From contig JAPPED010000015.1 in assembly GCA_028824295.1 (NCBI GenBank), forward strand, positions 1-64,000: DNA of 64,000 nt, read 5' to 3'. The notes beneath the pieces were generated by a model. That model did not search any database. It had not been told where the DNA came from and saw nothing but the letters and a program-made list of their open reading frames with translations. Below are positions 29,221 to 38,852 of the stretch, in pieces (within the stretch, counting starts at the first letter, position 1; each line of letters opens with the position of its first letter). This DNA is from Rhodospirillales bacterium (GTDB lineage: Bacteria; Pseudomonadota; Alphaproteobacteria; TMED109). The position numbers and the translations under genes are program-made.

Positions 29221-29829
29221 TTGGAGCACGACCTGGCGCGCTATAGGCGAGTTGTCCGCACGGTTCCGCTCGTTGTGGCGGGTTCCTGTATCTTCGCGTG
29301 GGCCGTCGGGCTACAGGGATTCATCCAGTCGCTGCCGACGGATCCGGCGATCGATTCCGACATCAAAGCCGTCATCGTGCTTACCGGAGGACAGGGTCGA
29401 CTTGCCGCCGGGTTTCAGCTGCTGGAGGTCAATCCCGGAGCGCGCCTGCTCATATCCGGGGTCGGAGCGGGCGTACGCGCTGCCGACCTGGTCGTGCCGG
29501 AGGGCATCGAGTCCCGGGTGGATCTCGGCCGGACAGCCGCCAATACGGTGGGCAATGCCGTGGAAAGCCGGCAGTGGGCGAAGGAGCGTGGAATTGCTCG
29601 GGCCGTCCTCGTCACCAGCGATGTGCACCTACCGCGCAGCCTGCTGCTGTTTCGCTATCTGGCACCTGACATAGAGGTCGTTCCGTACCCGGTTGCGGGC
29701 TTGGGCGAAAATCCTCATGACCGGTCGCTCGCGTGGTACGCCGCCGCCGCGGTCGAGTATTCCAAGTCGATCGTCATGCGGATCATCCTGATGTTCGGCG
29801 GGCTGGACTACATCGCGGGCAGATCGTGA
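29221..29829 (+). CDS. DUF218 (YdcF/SanA/ElyC-like) membrane-anchored protein
   Basis: This 202-aa protein has one N-terminal membrane segment (VPLVVAGSCIFAWAVGLQGF) and a DUF218 domain: AVIVLTGGQGRLAAGFQLL, LLISGVG, VDLGRTAANTVGNAVESRQWA, AVLVTSDVHLPRSLLLFRYLAPDIEVVPYPV. DUF218 proteins include ElyC and SanA, linked to envelope integrity; the activity is unknown. The start is a TTG at 29221 with a weak ribosome binding site, so it is uncertain. Confidence 0.8.
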   Translation: MEHDLARYRRVVRTVPLVVAGSCIFAWAVGLQGFIQSLPTDPAIDSDIKAVIVLTGGQGRLAAGFQLLEVNPGARLLISGVGAGVRAADLVVPEGIESRVDLGRTAANTVGNAVESRQWAKERGIARAVLVTSDVHLPRSLLLFRYLAPDIEVVPYPVAGLGENPHDRSLAWYAAAAVEYSKSIVMRIILMFGGLDYIAGRS

Positions 29830-29998
29830 TGGCGCCGGCGACAGCACGCCCGCGGTGGAACCGCGCCAAACAAACGCTATATGCTTGTGTTCATACACTT
29901 CCTGGGCGTGTGCACATCTCTAGCCGGGAACGTGGAGGTTCGCGGGCTGAGCACGTTCGGATCCATCGCTCGACGATGCCGTCAACAGTTGCAACATC

Positions 29999-31366
29999 AT
30001 GACCGAGCCCACTGGCATCGAAGCTGAACCGAAGCGTGCCGAGGACGGAGCGGCTCCCGCCGATCCGGCCGTGCGCCGCTTCCGATTCTTCCGCGGGTTC
30101 CGGCGCATCTGGCATGGCCTGCATTTTGTCGGCGTGCTGGCTGCCGGGATTGCCGTCTTCATGGCTCTAGTCCGCGCCAAGGCGCCGCCGGAGATCCTGG
30201 ACATGACCCTGCCGCCGCTGCCTGTCGCGGCGGCAACGGCCCAAGAGGGGGATCATCCGTCGACGATCATCGCCTACGGCGAGGTGGTCGCGCGGCGTTC
30301 AGCCGATGTCCGCGCCATCGTCGGGGGGGCCATTCTGCGGGTGTCGGACCAATTCGCGAACGGGGCGCCGGTGGTGGCGGGAGATGTCCTGATCGAACTG
30401 GACCCGTTTGAGTACGAGCGTCGGGTCGAGGAGACGGCCGCCGCGGTGCGGGAAGCAGAAGCACGACTGCACGAAAACCGGGAGAACAGCCGCCATCAAT
30501 CGGATCTCGTGACCCTCGCGGAGGAACGACGGGACCTGACCCAGACGGAGTACGAGCGGCAGGTGGACCTTGCCGAACAGAACGTGAGCGCGAGGCGCAC
30601 GCTGGAGGCGGCGCAGTCCAGGCTGGCGGCGGCCGAGGCGGAACTGACGCAGCGACGCCAGCAGGCCACCGCAGGTACGGCCAAGATCGCCCAGCAGGAA
30701 GCGGTGCTCGAACGCTTGCGCGCGGCCGAGGCGCGCAGTCGTCGGGCATTGAGCGACACCCAGATCCGCGCTGCTTTCGATGGCTATCTCGCCCAGGTGT
30801 CGGGTGACCTGGGCCAGCAGATCAAGGCTGGGGAACGCGTCGCCCGGCTGATCGACACGGCCGTGCTTGAAGTCCGGTTCTTCATTCCCGAACGACAGCT
30901 TGCCCGGCTGGTCGAGATCGCCGACCGCGGCATTGGCGCCATCTGCGTGGTGTCGTGGCGGACGGAGGCGGGCGTCCGAACGTATTCGGCTCGCGTGACC
31001 CGCATCGAGGGCGAAATCCAGTCCAACAGAGCCGGCGTCAACGTGTATGCCCGCATTTCCGATGCGGACCTGGACGCGGATCCGATCCGGCCGGGGGCCT
31101 TCGTTGAAGTCGAACTCTTCGAGGAGACCCACGTACGAACATTCCGGGTTCCGTCGGAGGCACTGCATCCGGGCCTCAGCCTGCTGGTCGCGAAGGACGG
31201 GATCGCGGTTTCCCGGGCGGTCACGGTGGTGGCCCGGGCGGGCAACATGGTGCTGCTACGCGGCGACCTGCTCCCGGGCGAGGCCGTGATCGTGACCCGC
31301 TCCGGCGAACTTCACCCCGGGGATGCGATCGCAATCGTCGCGGACGAGACGCTACGTGGACAATAG
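29999..31366 (+). CDS. RND efflux periplasmic adaptor (membrane fusion protein)
   Basis: This 455-aa HlyD/AcrA-type adaptor has one N-terminal membrane segment (WHGLHFVGVLAAGIAVFMALV, about residues 37-57). A lipoyl/barrel-sandwich half (ADVRAIVGGAILRVSDQFANGAPVVAGDVLIELDPFEYERRVEE) is followed by a long coiled-coil hairpin (about 140-240) and then IRAAFDGYLAQVSGDLGQQIKAGERVARLID. It links an inner-membrane RND pump to an outer-membrane channel. No TolC-type gene is adjacent. The stop overlaps the proposed GTG start of the pump. Confidence 0.93.
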   Translation: MTEPTGIEAEPKRAEDGAAPADPAVRRFRFFRGFRRIWHGLHFVGVLAAGIAVFMALVRAKAPPEILDMTLPPLPVAAATAQEGDHPSTIIAYGEVVARRSADVRAIVGGAILRVSDQFANGAPVVAGDVLIELDPFEYERRVEETAAAVREAEARLHENRENSRHQSDLVTLAEERRDLTQTEYERQVDLAEQNVSARRTLEAAQSRLAAAEAELTQRRQQATAGTAKIAQQEAVLERLRAAEARSRRALSDTQIRAAFDGYLAQVSGDLGQQIKAGERVARLIDTAVLEVRFFIPERQLARLVEIADRGIGAICVVSWRTEAGVRTYSARVTRIEGEIQSNRAGVNVYARISDADLDADPIRPGAFVEVELFEETHVRTFRVPSEALHPGLSLLVAKDGIAVSRAVTVVARAGNMVLLRGDLLPGEAVIVTRSGELHPGDAIAIVADETLRGQ

Positions 31367-34300
31367 ATCGAGGCTGGTCCCGCGCCGGGGCCTGATTGCC
31401 GCGTTCGCCCGCCACCCAACTGCGCCCAACATCCTGATGCTGATCCTGGTGGCGCTGGGCATCGCCTCGATGGATCGCCTCAATCGTCAGTTCTTCCCCG
31501 ACTACTCGGTCGACTATGTGAACGTGGAGGTGGTCTGGCGGGGCGCCAGCGCCGATGAGGTCGAGCAGTCGGTGGTGGCCGCCATCGAACCGGAGGTTCG
31601 TTTCCTCGATTCGGTCAAACGTGTCACCTCCACTGCCCAGGAGGGTTACGGCGGGGTGCTTGTCGAGTTCCTGGAAGGCACCGACATGCAGAAAGCGCTC
31701 GCTGACGTGGAGACGGCCGTGGCCAGGGTCACGACGCTGCCCGAGACGACCGAGCGCCCGACCATCACGCGGATTGTTCCGTTTGAGCAGGTGGCGAGGA
31801 TTCGTGTCGCCGGGCCGTACGAAGAGGCCCAACTGCGGAGCTACGCCAAGATCCTTCGCGACGGCCTGCTCGATGCCGGAGCTGACAAGGTCACCATCTC
31901 GGATCTTCGTTCACCGGAACTGGTGGTCGACGTTGAGCCGGCCGCGCTCCTCGCACTTGACCTTAGTCTGAACGACGTCGCCGACCGCATCGCTGCCCAA
32001 TCGCGCGACATGCCTGGCGGCGATACCAGCGGCGCGACCGAGCTGCAGGTGCGCATGCTCGGCGAGCGCGCTACAGCGCGGGAGCTGGCGGCGCTCGAAA
32101 TCGTGTCCGATTCGTCAGGCCGCACGTTCCGGGTCGACGACTTGGGGACGGTGTCCGATACGTTCGCCGAAGGCATGGCGAGCGGCCGGGCAGGTGGCCG
32201 CCTGGCGCTGTCTCTCCTCGTCAGCCGTTCGGAGACCAGCGACATCCTGGATATCTGGAAGGACATTCAGACGTATCTAAATGGCGATCTTGAGGGGCTG
32301 CCCGACAACCTTGAGTTGACGCTCTACCGGATCGAGGCCGATGGGGTGATGAGCCGGCTCAACATGCTGGTCCGGAACGGGCTGAGCGGCCTCGTGCTGG
32401 TCCTGATCATCCTGTTTGTCTTCCTGAGCCCCCGGACCGCGTTCTGGGTCGCCGTGGGAATCCCCACCGCCTTCGCAGCGACGCTGTTCGCGATGTACAT
32501 CACCGGGCAATCCATCAACATGATCAGCATGTTCGCCATGATCATGATGCTGGGGATCGTGGTCGACGACGCGATCGTGGTCGCGGAGCACGGACAGATG
32601 CAGTGGGAGCGGGGCGTGCCGCCGCTCAACGCGTCGGTCATGGGTGCAAGCGCCATGCTCTGGCCGGTGGTTGCAGCTTCGGCCACCACCGCGTGCGCCT
32701 TCATGCCGGTGTTCTTCACGACTGGCCTCGTCGGCCAGATCGTCGGCGCGATCCCATTCGTGGTGATCGCGGTACTCGCGGCCAGCCTGTTCGAGTGCTT
32801 CCTGGTGCTGCCGGGCCACCTGCGTCACGCCTTCACGCAAAGGTCCGGCCGCCCCCGCGAGGCCAGGGGGTTCCGGCGGTGGTTCGATCGGGGCTTCGCG
32901 GCCTTGCGCGACGGGGTCTACCGACGCTTCGTTGCCTGGGCCCTGACTCGCCGCTACCTCATGGTGGCGGTCGTGGTGGCCTCGTTCCTCGCGGTTGGGG
33001 GCTTGCTGGCAGGGGGGAAGGTGAAGTTCGTCTTCTTCCCCCAGCTGGAGGCCAACGTCGCGGAAGTCACGTTCTGGTTCCCGGCCGGTACGCCGCGGAG
33101 CACCACGGTGGCCATGGTCGACGAGCTGGAACGCGCTGCCCACGTCATCGACGACGGCGAGTTCGTCGAGACCATCTACGGCTACGTCGGCCGGACACCG
33201 ACGCCACGGTCCGGCCTCGCCGGTGACCATGTCGGCGGCATGACCCTGCAGCTGATTCCGATCGAGGACCGGAACATTCAGCTGCAGCAGGTCATGGACG
33301 CATGGCGGGCCGAGATCCGCCCCCTGCCGGGACTTGAGAACCTGGTGATCGCCCCGCCGCCGCGCGGCCCGCCGGGCAAGGAAATCGACATCCGCCTCTC
33401 CGGCGCCGGACCGGCAGCGTTGAAGGCGGCTGCGCTCGAGGTCCGGTCGGTGCTCGCCGGCTACGTCGGCGTGAACGACATTCGCGACAACCTTCCGTAC
33501 GGCAAGCGTGAACTCGCACTCACCCTGACCCAGCGCGGCCGGGCGCTCGGGTTCACCACGGCCAGTGTCGCCCGCGAAGTACGGGGAGCGTTCGAAGGCA
33601 TCATTGCGCAGCGGCTGGCGGCGGCGGACGAGGAGCTGGTGGTCCGGGTCCGGATGCGCCCGGACGCCATGGAAGCGCACGCGCTCGGGACCCTGTTTGT
33701 GCGGAGCCCGGCCGGGCTTCAGGTGCCGCTGTCCGAGGTCGTGGACATCACGGAACAGCAGGGTTTCTCGGTGTTCCGGCGCGAAAACGGCGTGCGCGAG
33801 GTCGCCATCACCGCCACCGTGGATTCGAGCCGCGCCAATGCGAACGAGGTGCTAATCCGGCTCGCGGATGGCCCTCTCGCCGCGGCGGTCGAGCCGCACG
33901 GCGCGCGCTGGCGGCTGGCGGGCCGGAGCGAGGAGCAGCAGGAAACCCTCCGCGAGATGCGGCTGGGGGCCGCCCTGGGCCTCCTCGCGATCTACCTGAC
34001 GATCGCACTCGTGTTCGGGTCGTACACCCGTCCCATCATCGTCATGGTGGTGATCCCGTTCGCCACCGTGGGAGCGATTCTTGGGCACTGGGTGATGGGC
34101 TACGACCTCACGATCATCTCCCTGCTCGGCCTGCTCGGCCTCTCCGGCATCGTGGTCAACGGGTCGATCATCGTGGTCAATACCATCGACCGGCACGTGG
34201 GCGCGGGTGAAGACCTGCTGGAGGCGGTGGTCAACGGGAGCTGCGAGCGGTTCCGGGCGGTCATTCTGACCACGGCCTCCACGATCGGCGGTCTGGCGCC

Positions 34301-34499
34301 GCTGCTGCTGGAGACGAGCTTCCAGGCGCAGTTCATTCAGCCCATGGTGGTGACGATCATCTTCGGGCTCCTGGCGACGACGCCGCTGGTTCTGGTCATC
34401 GTGCCGAGCCTGTTCCTGGTCCAGAACGACGCCGGGAGGCTGATCCGGAGGCTGCTCAGCGCCGCCAGAATCCGGGAGCGAACATCACCAGCGCCGTGA
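31356..34499 (+). CDS. RND efflux pump permease
   Basis: This is a 1047-aa RND transporter with the usual duplicated architecture of 12 membrane segments and two large periplasmic loops. Characteristic parts are IAAFARHPTAPNILMLILVALGIAS (TM1), QSINMISMFAMIMMLGIVVDDAIVVAEH (TM4, with the DD pair of the proton relay), SATTACAFMPVFFTTGLVG and GYDLTIISLLGLLGLSGIVVNGSIIVVN. The GTG at 31356 was chosen because it overlaps the adaptor stop; an ATG at 31323 is also in frame. Substrate is unknown. Its 3' end overlaps convergent trkH by 44 bases. Confidence 0.93.
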   Translation: MDNRSRLVPRRGLIAAFARHPTAPNILMLILVALGIASMDRLNRQFFPDYSVDYVNVEVVWRGASADEVEQSVVAAIEPEVRFLDSVKRVTSTAQEGYGGVLVEFLEGTDMQKALADVETAVARVTTLPETTERPTITRIVPFEQVARIRVAGPYEEAQLRSYAKILRDGLLDAGADKVTISDLRSPELVVDVEPAALLALDLSLNDVADRIAAQSRDMPGGDTSGATELQVRMLGERATARELAALEIVSDSSGRTFRVDDLGTVSDTFAEGMASGRAGGRLALSLLVSRSETSDILDIWKDIQTYLNGDLEGLPDNLELTLYRIEADGVMSRLNMLVRNGLSGLVLVLIILFVFLSPRTAFWVAVGIPTAFAATLFAMYITGQSINMISMFAMIMMLGIVVDDAIVVAEHGQMQWERGVPPLNASVMGASAMLWPVVAASATTACAFMPVFFTTGLVGQIVGAIPFVVIAVLAASLFECFLVLPGHLRHAFTQRSGRPREARGFRRWFDRGFAALRDGVYRRFVAWALTRRYLMVAVVVASFLAVGGLLAGGKVKFVFFPQLEANVAEVTFWFPAGTPRSTTVAMVDELERAAHVIDDGEFVETIYGYVGRTPTPRSGLAGDHVGGMTLQLIPIEDRNIQLQQVMDAWRAEIRPLPGLENLVIAPPPRGPPGKEIDIRLSGAGPAALKAAALEVRSVLAGYVGVNDIRDNLPYGKRELALTLTQRGRALGFTTASVAREVRGAFEGIIAQRLAAADEELVVRVRMRPDAMEAHALGTLFVRSPAGLQVPLSEVVDITEQQGFSVFRRENGVREVAITATVDSSRANANEVLIRLADGPLAAAVEPHGARWRLAGRSEEQQETLREMRLGAALGLLAIYLTIALVFGSYTRPIIVMVVIPFATVGAILGHWVMGYDLTIISLLGLLGLSGIVVNGSIIVVNTIDRHVGAGEDLLEAVVNGSCERFRAVILTTASTIGGLAPLLLETSFQAQFIQPMVVTIIFGLLATTPLVLVIVPSLFLVQNDAGRLIRRLLSAARIRERTSPAP

Positions 34500-35922
34500 G
34501 AAACTCGAGCCGGCCGAGGAGCATGCCGACCGACAGCGCCCACTTGGCGGCTTCCGGCAGGGGGGCGTAGGAACCGTCGGGCCCCACGATCGGCCCGAGC
34601 CCGGGGCCTACGATGGCGACTGCCGAGGCCGCGGCCGACAATGCCGTGAGACGGTCCAGGCCGAGGACCGAAAGGAATCCGGCCAGCACCGTGACGGTGA
34701 TCAGGAACAGCGCAGCAATGCTCAGGACCGGACGAAGGTAGTCCTCGCTGATCGGCTTGCCGGCCAGCCGGGGCGTACTCACCAGTCGCGGCTGCGACAC
34801 CTTCCGCAACTGCGCCGCGACCAGCGCCAGCATGACCTGGATCCGGAAGATCCGCAGACCGCCGGTGGTGCTCCCGCTGCACCCGCCGACGAACATGAGC
34901 AGGAACAGCAGGGCGGTCGTACCGCCCCCCCACCCGGAGAAATCCTCCGTCGCGTACCCTGTTCCGGTCAGGACCGAGATCACGTTGAAGGCCGAGCGGC
35001 GCAGGGCGTCGAACGGCCCGGTCCCGGTGCCCAGCCACAGCCAGAGCGTGACGACGCCGACCGCGGCGCCGACGACGGCGAAGAAGACCCCGACCTCCGG
35101 ATTGCCGGCAAAGTGGCGCCAGTTGCCCTGCGCAATCTGGCGATAGCCGATGAACGGCAGCGACGCCGCCAACATGCCCAGGATGACGACGGTCTCGATC
35201 GCGGGACTGTGCCAGGCGCCCACGGATCCGTCCCGCGTGGAATAGCCGCCGGTCGCGATGGTCGTCATGGCATGGCAGAGGGCGTCGAACCAGTCCATTC
35301 CGGCGATGCGGAGCAGGACCACCCAGACCGCGGTGAGAATCAGGTAGATCCTGACCAGCACCAGCGCCAACCGTGCGTCACTCAGTTTCCGGCCGCCGCT
35401 CAGGTTGTACTGGTCGATGCGGATGACCTCCATGCCGCCGATTTCCCGGAACGGCAGCATGACCAGCGCCATCACCACGATGCCGAGGCCGCCGAACCAT
35501 TGCAGCATGGCCCGCCAAAGGAGGACGCCCGGCGGCCGGTCCTCGAGACCGGTGAACACCGAGGCGCCAGTGGTGGTGAGCCCGGAAGCGGCCTCGAAGA
35601 ACGCGTCGGTGTAGTTGATGCGCTGGTCGGCAAAGTAGAGCGGCAGCGCCGCCAGCACGATGGCGAGCAGCCACCAGAGCGTGATCAGCGCCAGGACCTG
35701 CCGCGGGTCATGGTTGCGGCCGAAGTCGCCGGCCAGCGTGCCGCTCCGGCAGGCGAGGGCCAGGGCCACGCCGACGAACGCGGTCGCGGCGCCGGTACCG
35801 GCGAAGGCCAGAGACGACGGTTCGCCGGCCAGCAGGTCGGCCGCCATGGGGATCAGCATCGCTGCCCCCACCGGGAGCATCAGGATCCCGGTCAGGTACA
35901 GAACCGGCCGGATTCGGAGCAT
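34456..35922 (-). CDS. trkH: Potassium uptake protein TrkH
   Basis: This 488-aa membrane protein has the four selectivity-filter repeats of TrkH: ASGLTTTGASVF, MTTIATGGYS, ISVLTGTGYATEDF and VGPGLGPIVG. About ten hydrophobic helices are visible. TrkH takes up potassium with a cytosolic TrkA partner, which is not in this window. It is the last gene of the operon radical SAM-apaG-folE-trkH, 15 bases after folE, and it overlaps the RND gene tail to tail. Confidence 0.95.
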   Translation of the reverse strand: MLRIRPVLYLTGILMLPVGAAMLIPMAADLLAGEPSSLAFAGTGAATAFVGVALALACRSGTLAGDFGRNHDPRQVLALITLWWLLAIVLAALPLYFADQRINYTDAFFEAASGLTTTGASVFTGLEDRPPGVLLWRAMLQWFGGLGIVVMALVMLPFREIGGMEVIRIDQYNLSGGRKLSDARLALVLVRIYLILTAVWVVLLRIAGMDWFDALCHAMTTIATGGYSTRDGSVGAWHSPAIETVVILGMLAASLPFIGYRQIAQGNWRHFAGNPEVGVFFAVVGAAVGVVTLWLWLGTGTGPFDALRRSAFNVISVLTGTGYATEDFSGWGGGTTALLFLLMFVGGCSGSTTGGLRIFRIQVMLALVAAQLRKVSQPRLVSTPRLAGKPISEDYLRPVLSIAALFLITVTVLAGFLSVLGLDRLTALSAAASAVAIVGPGLGPIVGPDGSYAPLPEAAKWALSVGMLLGRLEFLTALVMFAPGFWRR

Positions 35923-35937
35923 TCGCTGTCCGGGGTC

Positions 35938-36522
35938 CTAGCGGGGTCCCCGATCGATCAGATACAGGAATTCGCGACGCGTGGAGGGATCGTCGCGGAA
36001 GGCTCCCGTCATGCGGCTGGTCACCATGACGGCGTTGCGTTTTTGGACGCCGCGCGTGGCCACGCAGAAGTGCTCTGCCTCGATCACCACGCCGACACCG
36101 CGTGGGCGCAGTTCCTCGGTGATCGTATCGGCGATCTGGGCCGTCATCTTTTCCTGGAGCTGCAGCCGCTTCGCGAACACGTCCACGAGGCGGGCGAGCT
36201 TGCTCAGCCCGACCACCCGGCGGTCCGGCAGGTAACCGACATGCGCGTTGCCGATGATCGGGGTGAGGTGGTGTTCGCAGTGCGATGAGAACGGGATCGA
36301 CCGCAGGGCGACGATTTCGTCGTAGCCCTGGGTTTCCTCGAACGTTCGCCGCAGGACGGCGCCTGGATCCTTGGCATACCCGGCGAAGTGCTCGTCGTAC
36401 GCGCGGATGACCCGGCCGGGCGTAGCGGCGAGTCCCTCGCGATCGGGATCTTCGCCGATCCAGCGGATCAGGGTGCGTACCGCCGCCTCGGCCTCCGCCC
36501 GCGACGGGCGTTCACTGTCCAT
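35938..36522 (-). CDS. folE: GTP cyclohydrolase I
   Basis: This 194-aa FolE converts GTP to dihydroneopterin triphosphate, the first step of folate/pterin synthesis. Zinc ligands lie in [13 protein letters not shown] and [11 protein letters not shown]. The substrate-binding motifs [28 protein letters not shown] and [15 protein letters not shown] are intact. Its start ATG overlaps the apaG stop (TAATG). Confidence 0.97.
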   Translation of the reverse strand: MDSERPSRAEAEAAVRTLIRWIGEDPDREGLAATPGRVIRAYDEHFAGYAKDPGAVLRRTFEETQGYDEIVALRSIPFSSHCEHHLTPIIGNAHVGYLPDRRVVGLSKLARLVDVFAKRLQLQEKMTAQIADTITEELRPRGVGVVIEAEHFCVATRGVQKRNAVMVTSRMTGAFRDDPSTRREFLYLIDRGPR

Positions 36523-36971
36523 TAGTGGAGCGTGCGCTGGGACCAGGGACTCTCGAGCGGGAACGCCGGGATCTCGACTTCAAACGTCTGGCCGTCCTCG
36601 CCCTGCATCGAGTACGTGCCGCTCATGATGCCCGACGGCTCGGACAACGGGGTGCCGGACGCGTATTCGAACGTCTCGCCGGGCGCCAGCACCGGCTGTT
36701 CGCCGACGACGCCCTCGCCCTTCACCTCGATCGCCTGGCCGCGACCGTCGACGATCCGCCAGTGGCGGGTCATGAGCTGGACCTTGCCGGCGCCGCGGTT
36801 CTCGATGCGGACCTGGTACGCCCACAAGTAGCGCTCTTCGTGCGGCACGGACTGCTCTTCGAGATAGAACGGGCGAACCCGGACCGTGATGCCGCAGCTT
36901 TCCTTCTGGTACCAGTGTCCCTCGTCGTCGTCCTCTTCGGGCTCGGCCACGTCAAACGGGTCTTCATTCAT
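36522..36971 (-). CDS. apaG: ApaG (DUF525) protein
   Basis: This 149-aa ApaG has an acidic N-terminal extension ([19 protein letters not shown]). The DUF525 beta-sandwich shows [74 protein letters not shown] and [22 protein letters not shown]. The ATG at 36971 was chosen because it follows the radical SAM stop by two bases and matches the family. ApaG is small and cytosolic with no settled function. Confidence 0.93.
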   Translation of the reverse strand: MNEDPFDVAEPEEDDDEGHWYQKESCGITVRVRPFYLEEQSVPHEERYLWAYQVRIENRGAGKVQLMTRHWRIVDGRGQAIEVKGEGVVGEQPVLAPGETFEYASGTPLSEPSGIMSGTYSMQGEDGQTFEVEIPAFPLESPWSQRTLH

Positions 36972-36973
36972 GA

Positions 36974-37933
36974 TCAGCTCGCCGAACAGTTGGCGCCGCC
37001 AAGGACGCAGAACTGCGCACAAAAGGGGTGGTTGAGCGCCACGCTCTGGTGGGCGTCGGAGAGTTTGGTGCCCAGCTCCAGTGCCTCGTCGTAGGGTAGC
37101 AACGTGCACGGGACGACTGCAGGGGCGGGTGCCCCTTTTCGCCGCACGACCATGCGGGACGAGGCGCACATCATGGTATCGGGGTCCACGTCGAGAATCT
37201 GCCAGCAGGACTGCGTGATCTCCGGTACATCGCGGCGGCGGTCCATCACCGGAAACAGCACGAGGCGGGCCGGGTCGAAGGCATCGACGCCGAGATCGAG
37301 TTCCCGGAACAGTCTGGCGAAGCCGGTGCGCATGTCAGTTTCGGTTTCGTCTTCCAGGAGTCGACACGCAATGTCGGTGTGGAAGCCATGGTCGCGCAGC
37401 CAGCCGAGCCCCCGCATGGCCGGAGCCCACGACCGCGCGCCGCGGATGGCTTCGTGCCGTTCCGCGCGGTAATGGTCGAGGGAGACGCGAATGATCAGGC
37501 GGTCGCGCCCGGCAAGGTCAGCCAGGGCATCGGCCTGTTTCTCCATGGGGCGCATCGCGTTGGTCAGCAGCAGCACCTGAAACCCGCGATCGAGGCAGCT
37601 CCCCAGCATGCCGACCAGCTCCGGATTCATGAACGGCTCGCCGCCGGTGAAACCGATCTGCCGGGTCGCCAAACCGGTGGTTCGGATCTCGTCCAGATAG
37701 CCTTCAACTTCCTGCAGCGATAGATACTGCAGCCGGTCGTTGGTCGGGCTCGACTCGATGTAACAGCCTTGGCAGGCAAGGTTGCAGAGTGTCCCTGTGT
37801 TGAACCACAGCGTATCCAGCCTGCGCAGCTGGACCCATGCGCGCGGGCTTCCGTCGAGCGTGAAATCGGGGTCGACGTACTTGGCCGACTTCGCGTCGAT
37901 CATCTGCAGATCGGTGGGGGCGCAGTCGTCCAT
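36974..37933 (-). CDS. Radical SAM protein of unknown product
   Basis: This 319-aa radical SAM enzyme has the cluster motif CNLACQGC in TGTLCNLACQGCYIESSP (about residues 50-57). It then has the SAM-binding GFTGGEPFMNPEL and LLLTNAMRPM. A C-terminal cysteine group (PFCAQFCVLGGANCSAS) and an earlier pair (SCWQILDVDPDTMMCASS, VVPCTLLPY) suggest a second Fe-S site of SPASM type. It opens the operon with apaG, folE and trkH. Its substrate cannot be read from sequence. Confidence 0.88.
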   Translation of the reverse strand: MDDCAPTDLQMIDAKSAKYVDPDFTLDGSPRAWVQLRRLDTLWFNTGTLCNLACQGCYIESSPTNDRLQYLSLQEVEGYLDEIRTTGLATRQIGFTGGEPFMNPELVGMLGSCLDRGFQVLLLTNAMRPMEKQADALADLAGRDRLIIRVSLDHYRAERHEAIRGARSWAPAMRGLGWLRDHGFHTDIACRLLEDETETDMRTGFARLFRELDLGVDAFDPARLVLFPVMDRRRDVPEITQSCWQILDVDPDTMMCASSRMVVRRKGAPAPAVVPCTLLPYDEALELGTKLSDAHQSVALNHPFCAQFCVLGGANCSAS

Positions 37934-38141
37934 GGGCAGTTCCGAGCATGGATTGCCCCGGGATCGGGCACCAGATCAAGATAGCGTAGGGGACTCCGGC
38001 ATTCCACACCGGGAACCGGTTTTCCCCTGCGCACTGAGGGTGTTGCAGGCGCGTCCTGCGGGGCTTGCGGCGCGGGTCTTTGACCGTTGGCAGGGCTGCG
38101 GATACCTTCAACGCCAGCGTCGGATGGATGCTGTTGTTCGC

Positions 38142-38216
38142 GCGGGCGTAGTTCAGTGGTAGAACGTCAGCTTCCCAAGCTGAATGTCGCCGGTTCGATC
38201 CCGGCCGTCCGCTCCA
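38142..38216 (+). tRNA. tRNA-Gly (anticodon CCC), CCA encoded
   Basis: The 75-base sequence folds as a tRNA. Acceptor arms are GCGGGCG and CGTCCGC (one G:U). The D-arm contains AGTTCAGTGGTAGA, the anticodon stem is TCAGC/GCTGA around the loop TTCCCAA, and the T-arm contains GGTTCGATCC. The anticodon is CCC, reading GGG glycine codons. A CCA end is encoded. It stands alone, 16 bases before the proposed start of the next gene. Confidence 0.95.
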
Positions 38217-38231
38217 GTGCCGTCTGACGGC

Positions 38232-38798
38232 ATGGCACCTTTTCGGGTGACCGTATCGGGCCTACGCACGGTCCAGCGATCCCGCTTCGGCCGTCCCGGC
38301 CATGTGGTGTCCATTCTCGACCCCGGCAACCAGACTCCGGTGCCGCTCCGGCGCGGCAACGGCGGGCGGGTGACCCGAATGGCGTTCCACGACGCGGTGC
38401 GGCCGACCCGGGGCAAGCGGCTGCCGTCGGCCACGCACGTCCGCCGACTGATCCGACTTGGTCGGCGGCTGGCGGTCGCAGGCTGCCGGCACGTCCACGT
38501 GCACTGTTATCAGGGCGTCTCCCGATCCACGGCGGCCGCATTGATCGTGATGGCGGCGGGAAGCGGCGGAGGGCCTGCCGACGGCCTGCTGGATGAGCTG
38601 GACCGGATCCGCCCGAAGAACTGGCCGAATAGCCGGATGGTCGCGCTCGCCGACCGGCAGATGGGTTATCGTGGGGGGCTGACGGCCGCCCTGCGGGCAC
38701 ATCAGCGGCGCAAGGCGCACCGGGATCCGACGCTGGCGCGTTTGATCCGGTCGCATTCGTTCGGACACCGCCGCCATGAGGTCCCGGAAGGCGTGTAA
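38232..38798 (+). CDS. Tyrosine-phosphatase-like protein
   Basis: This 188-aa protein contains HVHCYQGVSRSTAAALIVMA (about residues 92-111), the HCX5RS signature of protein-tyrosine and dual-specificity phosphatases. A preceding helix (ATHVRRLIRLGRRLAVAG) and an Arg-rich C-terminus flank it. Similar small proteins in alphaproteobacteria are annotated as tyrosine phosphatase family. The ATG at 38232 was chosen because a longer frame would run into the tRNA-Gly gene. Substrate unknown. Confidence 0.8.
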   Translation: MAPFRVTVSGLRTVQRSRFGRPGHVVSILDPGNQTPVPLRRGNGGRVTRMAFHDAVRPTRGKRLPSATHVRRLIRLGRRLAVAGCRHVHVHCYQGVSRSTAAALIVMAAGSGGGPADGLLDELDRIRPKNWPNSRMVALADRQMGYRGGLTAALRAHQRRKAHRDPTLARLIRSHSFGHRRHEVPEGV

Positions 38799-38852
38799 GG
38801 CCGGCCGGCGAGCCTGTGCGGCGGGCCCGATGGGCGTGGCGAAGAAGGCGTG

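Noticed and set aside
38184-38231. Longer N-terminus for the phosphatase-like protein
   Set aside because: It would be encoded inside the tRNA-Gly gene.
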